Shown here one piece after another: positions 11,386 to 22,429 of a stretch of DNA of 64,000 bases (positions are counted from its first letter, which is position 1; each line of letters starts with the position of its first letter). The stretch covers positions 434,001 to 498,000 of the forward strand of contig JAKZZE010000010.1 of the NCBI GenBank assembly GCA_024220505.1. Direction: 5' to 3'. Source of the DNA: Rhizopus arrhizus. Taxonomy: Eukaryota; Mucoromycota; Mucoromycetes; Mucorales; Rhizopodaceae. The notes beneath the pieces are model-generated. The model did no database searches, was not told where the DNA came from, and worked only from the letters and a program-made list of their open reading frames with translations. A program made the position numbers and the translations under genes.

Positions 11386-14300
11386 TTACTTTTTCTTTTG
11401 ATTTTTAAATATTTCATTTCGCATAATAGAATCTAAATCACTTAATGCTACTCTTGCTTGATATCGAGTGAGTTCATCAGAATCTGCTTCTTCAATATAT
11501 CTTAGGCTTCTATATGTTCTCCTTAAGCTTTCTGTTGGATATTCATACAATGTTTGTTGAGCTAATCCTCGGAAAAGTGATAATACCAACACAGTTGCAG
11601 CTATTTGAAACTATTATTATTCACGCGTATATATGCTCAGCATGTAGAGCATACCTCTTCTTACTTCTGCATTCTTCTCAAAATCAAGTATGTTCAATAC
11701 CCAATCAATAAGCTCAGCTATTTGAGAAGAAAGAGCTACAGGGCATGTTTGACAAGCTATACCCAAGATAGATAAAGCCGATACGCGTAAATGACTATCC
11801 TCACTATGCCTTGCTAAGACTGTCTCTAAAGGTCTTACAAGTGTATTGACTTGTAAAAGATTAGCCAATAAATATAGTATATATAAAGAAGCTACCATAT
11901 TTTCCAAGTGCATCGCCACATCTTTGAACGGTTTGGAGTAATGCTTCACCGATTCTTAATCTATTGTCTAGTTTTTGCTGGTTATCGCTGTAAATATCTC
12001 CTAATTTCTTGATGATTTCATTGCCATAAGCATCTGTCAAAGCAGATAAGCCCTTGACAGCATTCAAGTAAATATAGCTTTTACATAAAATATGAATTTT
12101 TTTTTCTATTGCATCAACACGCCGTTTACCTATCTTCATCTTGAACTAATCTAATAAAAATATCTAAAAGTTGGTTAAGGCCTTCGCCAGAAGATACCAA
12201 TGGGTCTTTTGCTAAAGCCATTTCTTTCAACATACCCATACCATGAGCTCGTATGGGTAATAAGTCGTCTTGTAATGACTTCATGGCTTCTCTGTATTTT
12301 TCTTTGGATGTCTCTAAAGAAGGCTGATCCTGCTTCCTACCAGACATGATTTGCGCTGATAAATAAGACGTGATGGCCAGCAAGAATTCTTGAACTGATT
12401 CCTGAACAAGTTCTACTGGATGCCTTTCCAGCTTTTTCAATGGTTCCAGACAAGTTTTTAATAACTGTACTGACTTGTTATCTAATTCTTCATTTTCTAT
12501 GAATAATAAGAATAAGAACACATTCTCCTTGAATACATTTTACTTACCATGCATAACAGCTCTGAGTAGATTGATGGCTAATATCAATGATTCGATATCA
12601 TCTTCGACAGTTGATTCCTCTTCTTCAAATGCTTCTCTTTCTTCTTCACTTACAATATGTGTAATATCAGGGAAATGTGAATTGTTTAGTTTGCGCTCTT
12701 TTTCTTTTGGCGTTATCATATCAACATGTGCATGAATAACATTGATAGCAAATGATATGATTTGTGTAGGTTTTGCAAGAATTGTAGGACCCAATTTATC
12801 CAACATTCCCATGATTAAATGAAGCGTCAAAAGCATACTAATAATAAACAAGGGGTCATTAAGGGCTACATAATTTTGATTATAATTTTATACTTGCATT
12901 TTTGGGTCAGTCTTCCTTGCTTGTAAAGAAGAGTATTCATTTAAAAGAAATACAAAGAAATCACCGCACAATTCTAAATTGTTCATCTTTTCAAGGAATC
13001 CTACCAGCACATCTGCATTCAAAGGAAGTTCATTTCCAGCCAATACTTTGCGAGTCCTAGAACCAGTATATATGTAAACATTTTAAAGTGTATTCATATA
13101 TACTTTATATACCTTCTTAACCGTACGACAACACCACCAGATGGACCTGGAGCAAAGTATGCCACGCGTTCACCGCTTAAATCTATTTTATCAAGCAAAA
13201 TTCGTTTTAATTCATGAATACCATCTAAAGTAGTGGTGATACGGAAATAAGTCAGTAATAAATCATAGACAATTTCCCTTAATCCAGATTTAGATTGCAC
13301 TGTAAATTGATAAAGATGATATAAGCAAGGAACAGAAGAGGATAAACAGGCTTGAATAACCACAGGGGATGGCTCCCCACCAATCATGAGTCTGTGCATT
13401 GTAGAAAGTAATCGAGCAAGCGCATCTTCATCCACGACAACGCTATCCATCGTGGTCAACGTATCGTTTGAAATACTGTCATATTCTTGCTGATTCCATG
13501 CCGATACCAACTTCCCCACAATCTGATCCACTATATATCTCTTTCCGAGATCAGAATGCCTAGCGATGATTCTACCAATAATAAATGTAACAGCTTGATT
13601 AATTGTGGAAACAATTGCTTCTTTTTCAAGCAACACAAGCAATTGAGGTGCAATAATGGCATAATAGCTTTCAATCGATGGCATTTGTTGAGGAACGGAT
13701 AATACTAACTTTGATATACTTTCTAATTGTGTCAATTGCACTTTATGATGTCACTTCTTTGTATGATAAAATTAAAATAGCCCTACTTACACTGCTCTAC
13801 TTGACCCACTGTGAATTCGAGTACAATAGCCACACCATTAGGTTTTAGTAATATTCGTGATAAAAACCTTCCGCAGATCGTTCTGAGCCAATTTGGTACG
13901 GGCTGAAGTGAGGAGGAAGTTCCCAAAAGGGCCATTAAGGATTCCATAGCTCGCTGTAAATCAGATCGATCAAATAACCACATAAACATACGGGCACACT
14001 TGTCTCTCTTTTCCTTTGGCAGCCCTGTTTGCTGCTTTCTTGTAGATGATAAAAGTTGACCTGGACTGGTTGGTATCGCTTCCTCTATGTTGGATTCATA
14101 TGAGTTTGGTTCGATTTCATTCGGTGGTACATAAGCAAGTTCTAAAAGGGCAGCATACAAGTCAGACAAGTGACGAGTCATCAAGATGGATGCTACTGTA
14201 GTATAATTTTTAGCATTGGCTACGTTTTCGCTACGAGATATCAAATCAACTAAAGGTGAAACAAGATCATATAGATCATAGAGTGTCTGTGTTGATATCC

Positions 14301-14891
14301 GTCTTTTTGTTTCTTCTTCTGTTGACGCAAATAATTCTAAATAGAGAAAAGGTTAGTTCTTTTAACATAAGATAGAAAGAAATCACTATCCATACCGTGA
14401 TTTGTATAACCCGATTTAACTCTTTTAGAAAGTGGCACGCCAACACCAGGTAAAAAGTATGGATAAAATCCCCAGGATATAATGATTTCAAGCAATGTAT
14501 GTACCAATCGAAGATCACGTATACCCAAGAAATCTTTTTCATTTTCACCTACTTTATCATTTAAATAAAAGATCTTTTGTTGTGTTCCTTCTAACCTTTC
14601 GAATTAGCACATAGTTTTAATAATATTGTTTGTATATTTATTAACAATTCTAAACAATGCTTAACAAAACTTGACTTTGGTTCGTTTTTATTAGTTTCCA
14701 ACTCAAGATTCTCAAGTCTCAAAATTAAACTGTCCTCGATAGATCCTTTTTTTTTATCGCAATTAGACATTTGTTCCTTTCTTTTCAAGAGCAAAATAAA
14801 AACCTTCTTTTGGTTCTAGTTTTTGACCAACCAAATCTTGAGCTTGTAATAAATAGTTTCTTAGCCTTTCATATTCTTCTTCATTAGACAT
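11386..14891 (-). CDS. RTP1: RNA polymerase II assembly factor Rtp1 / TANGO6-like
   Basis: A large multi-exon gene, about ten or more exons, starting at ATG 14891 (MSNEEEYERLRNYLLQAQ) and ending at 11386 (IFKNQKKK). The protein is all-helical, of ARM/HEAT type. The diagnostic C-terminal part is DDLLPIRAHGMGMLKEMAL, LLDIFIRLVQDEDR and, after an intron, YIYLNAVKGLSALTDAYG. These are the RTP1 C-terminal domains shared with animal TANGO6. Yeast Rtp1 helps assemble RNA polymerase II subunits and bring them into the nucleus; the metazoan homologue was named for Golgi organisation. Exon boundaries are supported by frame switches at GT/AG pairs but not all are fixed. The exon 1 to 2 junction (about 14810-14750) appears to use a GTTTTT donor. 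Confidence 0.82.
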
Positions 14892-15087
14892 TTTTAAAGA
14901 AAGACAAAAAAAAAAAAAAAAAAAAAAAAAAGGTGTGACGGTATTTTTGATTATGCAGCAGTAGAAAATGAAATTCGTGATCAAAAGGCTCATAAAATGT
15001 ATTCAACAGTATACTTCATGCAAACATAAACTGCCTTTGTTAAATGTGATGATACAATAAACATATTTATTATTATGAGATATGAAC

Positions 15088-16444
15088 TTAAAGATCCTTC
15101 TTGAGAGTACCCATGAATTGGTGCTTTTCGGCAGGAGTTTGGAAACGGCCGTGACCAAACTTGGAGGAAGTATCGATGAACTTGAGAGTAACCTTTTCAA
15201 GAGCAGAACGCTTAGTGTGGACAGTCAAAGACTTACGAAGGGTGATGACACGCTTCTTAGAACCAGCACAACAACCCTTGATCATAACAAAGTCTTCATT
15301 GACTTCACCATAGTGAGGGAAACCACCCATGGGAGTGATTTGCTTCTCGGTCAAATCGTATTCGGTCGTACCAGACTTGGCATCAGCACCGGTAGCAATA
15401 CGGTAGATCTTCTTGTTGATTTCAGTACGGCGGTGGTAACCGCGTTGACCAGCACGAGCAACAGAGTACATGACACGAGAAGGATGCCAGGCACCAATAC
15501 AGGCAACCTTACGGAGACCACGGTGAGTCTTACGAGGCAACTTCTTGGTACCCCAACGGTGGGTGACACCTTCGAAACCGTGACCCTTGGTGGTGGCAAT
15601 GATATCAATCATTTCATCTTGTTCAAAGATGGAACCAACAGTGACTTCCTTTTCAAAGTGTTCACGAGCAAAGTCGACCTTTTGCTCAACAGAACCACCG
15701 TTCAATTGGATTTCCATAATGTGAGCCTTACGTTGGTGGAGCTTGGCCTTGGAAATTTGGGTGTGGGCAATGACACGGACAACGGAACAGTACTTCTTGA
15801 TACGTTCTAATTCACGAGTGACATCCTTGGCACCTTCAGCATACTTTTGAGCATACTTGGTGAAGGCCTTCTTCTTGGAACGATACCAGTTCTTGTAGAA
15901 TCTGCGCTTGGCTTCTTCAGAAAGATGTTCAGCCCAAACAGTAGTCAAGGAACGGAGACCACGAGGGGTTTCGACGTAACCGACAACACCAACAACAACC
16001 ATAGCAGGAGCTTCGATGACAGTGACGGCTTCAACAATTTCCTTCTTGTGCATCTTGGAACCGGGACGTTCAAGATCACGGACAATGTGAGTCATACCAG
16101 CCTTGTAACCCATGAAGGCAGTCAAATGGACGGGCTTCTTGGCATCGTCCTTGGGGTAAGCCTTGACACGACCACGGTGAGATCTAGTTCTCTTACGGGG
16201 GCCGAAACCCAAGTGACCGTGACGGGGAGCTATAGATTGCGAATGCGTTAATTGTGTAATGTTTTAAAATTTAATGAATCAATTAGTACCCTCATATTTT
16301 CTAATGTATCACAATTGAAAATGGGATTGATTAGTTTTTTGAATCTACAGTTGAATATTTTTATTGTAATTACCTGTGGGACTATTAAAGATTGATATTA
16401 GTACATGTTTATGATGGATGGATGAATAATGTGTATCTTACCAT
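15088..16444 (-). CDS. RPL3: 60S ribosomal protein L3 (uL3), with two micro-exons
   Basis: The main exon (16229-15088) encodes [20 protein letters not shown] and the rest of uL3, which contacts the peptidyl-transferase centre of the large subunit. The missing N-terminus is recovered from three tiny upstream pieces: an exon whose coding part is only ATG (16444-16442), an 8-nt exon TCCCACAG (16381-16374) and an 11-nt exon AAAATATGAGG (16300-16290). Together they spell MSHRKYE, the universal uL3 start. All three introns (60, 73 and 60 nt) begin with GTA and end with TAG. The joined coding sequence is 388 codons including the stop, giving 387 residues, the length of yeast Rpl3. It shares an upstream region with VMA10. 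Strong codon bias suggests high expression. Confidence 0.95.
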
Positions 16445-17022
16445 CTCTGCTTATGTATAAATTAAAGAGAAGGAGGAGAAGGAATGAAGCACTTTTTGAA
16501 TTTTTGGTTTAATTGAGAGCGTTCAAGTTGAGACCAGACTCCTCTCCGGCCGCCATTCCTAAAAGGGAAAAAGCTAATTCCATTTTTGGCAACAATTCAA
16601 AATTTGAATTTGTAGATTTTACTTTGCTTTAAGACACACTGACAAAGCTCACTGCTAATATGAGAATGCAAATTAAATATGACTTAAGATTAAATGTAGA
16701 ATTTGCCAAGCCAAAGAGTTCCTGGGGATCCTGAATGCAGGTTGATGTCCCTTCAATATTAGGTAATTTATGTTTAGGAACTGATTGAAATATAATGTAA
16801 GACCCCTGAATACACTTTTATAAACTATGCAAGGCATAAAAATCAAAAATCTGAAAATACCTTTGTCTTTTACCTTTGCTTTTGTTCATACTACAAGCGT
16901 AGTTCCAATTACAAGTGTCATCATCAGCATGACGGAATTTCAAAATGGGTTGAATACGCACTTTGAAACGTTTTGGAAGTTCTCCTCTTTATTTCTTCTT
17001 TGATACCAAATAGTATTCTATT
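16445..17022. promoter_or_regulatory. Bidirectional promoter region RPL3 / VMA10
   Basis: 578 bp between the diverging start codons of RPL3 (minus) and VMA10 (plus). The minus-strand leader has an AT-rich stretch ending TATACATAAGCAG before the RPL3 ATG. Further up, a GC-richer 16-codon open frame (16556-16509, MAAGEESGLN..) stands out from the AT-rich background. A second coding-like island lies on the minus strand near 16760-16690, and ATG AACAAAAGCAAAG|GTAAAAG lies at 16889. These may be a very small spliced gene or leader elements; see findings. No further motif is assigned. Confidence 0.5.
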
Positions 17023-17527
17023 ATGGTAACTAAGTCAAGATATTTTGATTTCATTTATTAATGACAATTATAGTCTGTTTCCAACTCTCAAGGTATTAAC
17101 ACTCTTTTGGATGCTGAACGTGAAGCAGCCAAGATTGTTCAAAAAGCAAAGCAGTGTAAGTTATATATTGTTTCATGTCTAACTGCAATTCACACTTTAA
17201 TAAATAGACCGCATTCAACGCGCAAAAGATGCTCGTTTAGAAGCTGCTAAAGAGATTGAAAATATTAAGGCACAGAAAAACGCTGAATACCAAAACTTTA
17301 TCTCACAAGTAAAATGATAATATAGGATAAAGAAAGTGTACTAATAAGAAGCTACTTAGAATTCTGGACAATCAGACCAAAGCCTTGGTAAAGTAGATGA
17401 AGAAACCGAAGTTAAAATTCAAGAAATTCGCATTGCTGCAGCCAACAAAAAGCAAGATGCTCTCGAGCTGATGTTGAAGTCCATTATGAATGTTGAAACT
17501 AAACCACATGTCAATGCTCGTGTTTAA
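17023..17527 (+). CDS. VMA10: V-type proton ATPase subunit G
   Basis: Four exons: 17023-17025 (ATG only), 17074-17155, 17208-17308 and 17360-17527, with introns of 48, 52 and 51 nt (GTAACT..TATAG, GTAAGT..AATAG, GTAAAA..CTTAG). The product of 117 residues begins MSVSNSQGINTLLDAEREAA and continues KIVQKAKQ-YRIQRAKDARLEA, the classic V-ATPase G N-terminal helix. It ends near KPHVNARV, as in yeast Vma10 (about 114 residues). Subunit G forms the peripheral stalk with subunit E, linking V1 to V0 on vacuolar and endosomal membranes. It is transcribed divergently from RPL3. Confidence 0.95.
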
Positions 17528-17839
17528 ATAAAATACACTTGCTTTTATATAAGAGAGAATGAGAGGGTGAGAGAGAGAGAGAAAGAGAAAAGAGGCGCCT
17601 TTATTGTTGTATATAAAAAAAAAGAAAAGAATATTAACCATGAGAATATATGTGTACATATAACTATATATAATTAAGAAAGAAAGAAAAAGAAAAAAAA
17701 AAAAGAGAAAACATACAAAAATAATACAAAACATAAAGAGGGAACATAATATGAGGGGGGGGGTATTGGCAGTATATATGAACATATTAAAAATATATAA
17801 TAAGGAAAGGGAATTTAGAATGAAAGGAAAGAGATGATA
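17528..17839. other. Convergent 3' region with simple repeats
   Basis: Spacer between the VMA10 stop and the 3' end of the next gene. It holds GA-rich simple sequence (about 17555-17590), A-rich runs (17690-17710) and a G8 run (17756-17763). No gene is seen. Confidence 0.5.
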
Positions 17840-19219
17840 CTAACGAGAAATAGGCGGGTTGTGAAGTAAATCTTCAGGTCCTTTCAAAATACTGATGACG
17901 ACAGCAGCCGATAGTACACTCAAGAATCGACACCACTGTAAAGTGGAAAGTGTGGCGCTATACATCATGTCGTGAATATTGGTACTGCGTCTTTTGTTTT
18001 GTTCTTGCTGACGAAGTTCATGCATTGTACTTTCTATCTCCGAAAAGGGACGACAGCAAAGATCAGGATTTCGAAGTAAAAGATACAAGTCTTCACGGAA
18101 TCCACCATCATCTCCACTTGATTCTTCAACACCATCCAAGAAGCTCATGGCTTCATCTAATATGTTACGCTCGGGATAAAGCTGAGTACTTAAATAGTGA
18201 GATTGTAGTGCTAAAATATCGCTTGATTGACTACACTGTTCATCATCGTCGCTACTACTTTCTAATCCCGGTTGATGTTCAAAATGAATCCTAGTAGGTG
18301 ATAAAGGATGATGATGATCATCTGATCTCTGTATCAAGCTCTCACTGCTCATGCGATGCATAAATTCCTTTCTGCGTTGGCGGCGCCTTGAAGCAAATTC
18401 AGCCCTGTTATGACCTCCTTGAGGGAGAGGTGTCTGTGGCCCTTGTGTTTCACAATAGACGCTTCCGCAAAAGCTGCCTGCACGAAAACTACGTTTTCCA
18501 GCCAAATCATAAAATGGATCATCTTCCTCTTCTTCATCGCCTGCGGTACATAAAATACGACGATGCCAATCATCTTGTTCTGAACTGGCACTGCTACTGT
18601 GACTAACCACACTTTCTTGATAGCGGCGCTTTTGATGCTTGACTCTCTTACGTCTCTTTTCCTTCTTTTGTAGTTCGTCACCAGAAGACAGCTGAGTTTC
18701 TTTGAATGATTCACTGCAGACACTCGTAGCTCGAGTACTTGGACGAGAAGCGCCTCCAAAGAAGGAAGGAACGATGGATAAAGAAGAAAGTCTGGACATG
18801 GACAAGGCAGTCAATGTAGAAGAACTTGACGCGGTAGGGGCCAGATCAACAGGTTGTTGTTCCTGAGAATGATACGGAAGGAACTGATCAAGATCAAGCT
18901 TGTGAGATTCCAATCTCTTTTCCAAGATATCCATTTGTCGGTTCATTTTTTGGATCCCTTCTTCAGTGGCCTCTTCGGGCATATCAGCCACAGTACGAAT
19001 AGTGGCTGCTGTATCCACACGAACAGTCTCCAATCTAGCTTGGACATGAGCTAAATGGCGCATGACGTCTTGTAGCTTTTCTTCCAACAATCTACGTCGA
19101 AGTCGAGTTGTTGCCCGTTGAATCAACTGTCTTCGGGACACTTCTTCTTCAATAGAACTATAATTTTGATCCTCATCAGAATGATTGGACCAATTGTCTT
19201 GATCGATCATCATCATCAT
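17840..19219 (-). CDS. Serine-rich coiled-coil protein with a C-terminal membrane segment
   Basis: An uninterrupted reading frame of 459 residues that I do not recognise. The N-terminus begins with four Met and is acidic. Residues 25-115 are strongly helical and charged (RRQLIQRATTRLRRRLLEEK, MNRQMDILEKRLESHKLDLD), a likely coiled coil. The middle is low-complexity, rich in Ser, with a basic patch (KKEKRRKRVKHQKRR) and an acidic one (AGDEEEEDDPFYDL). A helix-prone segment near residues 380-415 precedes a hydrophobic stretch, FLSVLSAAVVISIL (about 433-446), that could be a tail anchor. Inference: a membrane-tethered, phospho-regulated scaffold. It may be restricted to this lineage. Confidence 0.7.
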   Translation of the reverse strand: MMMMIDQDNWSNHSDEDQNYSSIEEEVSRRQLIQRATTRLRRRLLEEKLQDVMRHLAHVQARLETVRVDTAATIRTVADMPEEATEEGIQKMNRQMDILEKRLESHKLDLDQFLPYHSQEQQPVDLAPTASSSSTLTALSMSRLSSLSIVPSFFGGASRPSTRATSVCSESFKETQLSSGDELQKKEKRRKRVKHQKRRYQESVVSHSSSASSEQDDWHRRILCTAGDEEEEDDPFYDLAGKRSFRAGSFCGSVYCETQGPQTPLPQGGHNRAEFASRRRQRRKEFMHRMSSESLIQRSDDHHHPLSPTRIHFEHQPGLESSSDDDEQCSQSSDILALQSHYLSTQLYPERNILDEAMSFLDGVEESSGDDGGFREDLYLLLRNPDLCCRPFSEIESTMHELRQQEQNKRRSTNIHDMMYSATLSTLQWCRFLSVLSAAVVISILKGPEDLLHNPPISR

Positions 19220-20000
19220 ACTAACATAAGACTAATGTCAATAATGCCACTTCTTCTACCCCCTTTGAATTCCCCCCGATACAAATATCATTCCAACATA
19301 CCAAATAATGATTTATAAAAGCAAAATAATAATAAAATGAAATAAAGCAGAAAAAAAAAAAAGAGAGAAAGATTTAATTTAAAGAAAATGTATAAATAAA
19401 TAAATAAATAAAAAAAGATTTTATTTAAATAAGAGAAAGAAAAAAAAAAAACAAAAAGAGAGAGAGAAAAAGAAGAAAGGATGTAGTATTTTTTATACTA
19501 AAAAATAAAATAAAAAAAAAAACCCCCCCTTGAATTATAATGTGTATTCAATTGGGCCGAATAATTTATATACACAACTTCTTTTAAAAGTGTGGGGGAG
19601 AAAGGGGGCATTATAATTGGTCATATGTTTACATTTATATTTATTCGGTGGATTCTTTGCCTGTAATCCGTATTTTGCATATAAAAAGCCGAGAAAATGA
19701 TAAGTTTATCCTACATCAATGTTTGATCTCTCTTTCTTTCTTTCTTTATAATTTAAAATGAAAGGGTGGTGACACTAGAGATGATTTCTTATAAACAATT
19801 AAAGTATACATATTTTAATTAATCCTTTTTATGTATACCCCACTTTTTATATAAAAGGAATGCTACAATGTTTATTTATTTCTTTGCTTATTGGTTAAAA
19901 TATAATAAAATAGATTGACAACATTTAGACCTTTTGTCCAGCATTCCTATATGAGAGTCAATAACTACCTTTTTTTTTTCCCCTCCTTTTTATTTGCAAC
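19220..20000. other. AT-rich low-complexity intergenic region
   Basis: Upstream of the serine-rich orphan and downstream of the acyl-CoA synthetase. It contains a run of AAAT units (about 19391-19412), AG-rich purine runs (19440-19480), and C7 after an A9 tract (19515-19530). No gene or RNA is seen. Confidence 0.5.
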
Positions 20001-22290
20001 TTACATGGCGTCTAATTGTTCCTTGTATTGTTTGTTTATGTTATTACGCTTTAATTTCTGTGCAGCTGTCAACAATCCCTATAGTTTAAAGAAAGTAAGA
20101 AGAGCATATACATTATAACAGATTATCTTACATTATCAGAGGTCCATTCTTCATGCGTTAAATAAACATCAGCAATGATCTCTGCAGGTTTAAGTTTAGC
20201 TTCTTTAGCTTGATTATGTAAAGTAGTCAAGAATGCTTTCTTAACTTTTTCATTTTCACACAATGTTTCAAAAGATAAATCATTCACTCCCAATTCCTTT
20301 GCTATCTCTGTTAGCTTTGAATGAATGGGTACTACGATAGCAACCGGACGAGGACGTAGTGAATCACCATAAACACAAATATTGTTAACTCCTAATGCCG
20401 TTTTATAAACCGATTCCAACTTTTCCAATGCAATATATTCACCATTGCTCAACTTGACTAAATTCTTGATACGATCAATAACTGAAAGTGTACCATCCTC
20501 ATTCCACTCTCCTACATCCCCTGTGCGTAACCAGCCGTCTTCGGTGATCGTCTCTTTAGTCAACTCCTCTTGTTTAAAGTATCCTTTTGTTATGGATGAT
20601 CCACGGACCCAGATTTCTCCTTGAGGTTTAGGCTCATTCGTAGAGAAATAGTTGGCTTCAGGAACATCCACTAACTTGATTTCACAACAAGGCACAGGAA
20701 CACCTACAGGTCCAACTGAAAATAACTCTGGTGTCATAATAGCACACATACTATCAATTTCATCAGCCTCTTTTCTTTTCGCTTTCATTCTTTATCTAAA
20801 CTTACCCAACTATATATCATTTAAAATTAATTCATCATCTCATCACTATTCTCTTAATTCTTACCTGATTCAGTCATACCGTATCCACCCAAGATAGGTC
20901 CTAAACAAACAGACAAAAATCGTTGTGTTTCATGAGCAAGTGGTGCACCTCCTGCTAAACCAAATCGAAGACGTCCTCCTACTTGTTCTCGAATTTTGTT
21001 GAATACCAAGGAATCTAATATCCCTGTGGGTAAACCACGTTCCATCAACCAAGCTTTGGAAGCAAAGGCACGGTGGAAGATAGCTTGAGCAGCTGGGCTT
21101 GTCTTGGCTAAGCTAGTAAGTATTCCCTTTCGAATCGATTCCCAAACAGCAGGAACACCGGTCATGATAGTTGGCCTAAACTCTTTAATGTCGCCTTGAC
21201 AGTTACGAACAGAGGCATCGGTCAATGTACGTGGAGAACCGTAACCGAGGGCGCTACCCCAGAATATAAAGAGATTTTCAACCAAGAATTCAAGAACATG
21301 AGCGAGTGGAAGATAAGCCATGATACAATCATCTTCACTAACAACATGTCCTAAAAGTGTATCTACTCCAGCAACTATTCATATACGCACAGACAAACAA
21401 ATAAATAAAAACAATCAGGATGCTTTTTTTTTTTTGGTCTTACTTGCTCCGACCAAGTTGGAATGATTCAAAACGACGCCTTTTGGTGCACCTGTACTAC
21501 CAGAGGTATACATGATACAACATAAATCATCACGACCTGGTTTGTTGGGCTTTTGTGGGTGTAATTGGCCTAACTTTTTAATTTCATCCAAACTGTAGAT
21601 CTTTGTATGTTCCTGAACAGAAGTAAGATCTTGCTCTTTTGGCTTTCCTGTATAGATCACCAAAGGTTTTACAGTACATTCAGGTAACACGGATATCAGT
21701 GTCTTGAGAAGCTCAGCAGTAGTGTAAATAGCTTGAACCTCGGCCTCATTCATGGAATGCAGTAAACCTTCAGGACCTAATGTTTCATAAGCAGTAACAA
21801 TCGCCATGTTCTGTGTAAAGGCACCATGTGCAAGTAACATCCAATCAGCACTTTTATAAACAAGTTAAAAACTTGTATAAAAAAACCCCCCCTTGTTTTA
21901 AACAAACCTCGTAGGAGCAAAAATCTCTATCTTTGCTTTAGCTGGTAATCCAAGATGTGCAAGACCTGAACCAATATGATGAACGGTTTCAGACATTTGT
22001 TTAAAAGTTATAAATTGATAAGGCGACAATTGGAAATAGTTCCAAGTCTTTTTTTGCTTTGTTTCGACACCATCAATGATCTTGACCACTTCCTTTTCTT
22101 CAGACACCATTTTTTCTAAATTTCTGTAACCTAAAGCATGTTTATCACCACGTCTCTTAACAGAGTATTGCAACACGTCATATAATGTATGAACACCTTG
22201 AGCAGGTGTATCAACAATTTCTTCTTGAGCTAAAACTGAACGACGAACTTGTCCTTCACCAGATACTTTTTCTCCAATATAAATAGACAT
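20001..22290 (-). CDS. Long-chain acyl-CoA synthetase (Faa1/Faa4-like)
   Basis: A multi-exon gene from ATG 22290 (MSIYIGEKVSGEGQVRRSVL) to a stop at 20001. The enzyme activates fatty acids to acyl-CoA through an acyl-AMP intermediate. The AMP-binding motif is CIMYTSGSTGAPKGV (about 21515-21470). The L motif region is GGYGMTESG (about 20880), and WLRTGDVGEWNEDGTLSVID followed by RIKNLVKLSNGEYIALEKLE lies near 20530-20410. The C-terminus is recovered across a final intron: after WTSDN a GTAAGA donor joins GLLTAAQKLKRNNINKQYKE, the usual ACSL ending. Introns lie near 22290-21840, 21415-21320, 20850-20790 and 20123-20075. It lies only 139 bp downstream of the RAD16 stop. Confidence 0.92.
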
Positions 22291-22429
22291 TAATAATAAC
22301 AAAAAAAAAGAAAAAGAAAGAGAAGAGAAAAAAGAAATAAGTTTAACTACTTTTTCTTCTTTTTTTTCTTTTATTCGGAGAGATAAAAACGTATAAAAAA
22401 TCATATGAAAAAGTATACGATTGTTTATT

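Noticed and set aside
15082..15810. 242-codon open frame on the plus strand
   Set aside because: It is exactly antisense to RPL3; the strong codon bias of RPL3 creates long antisense frames.
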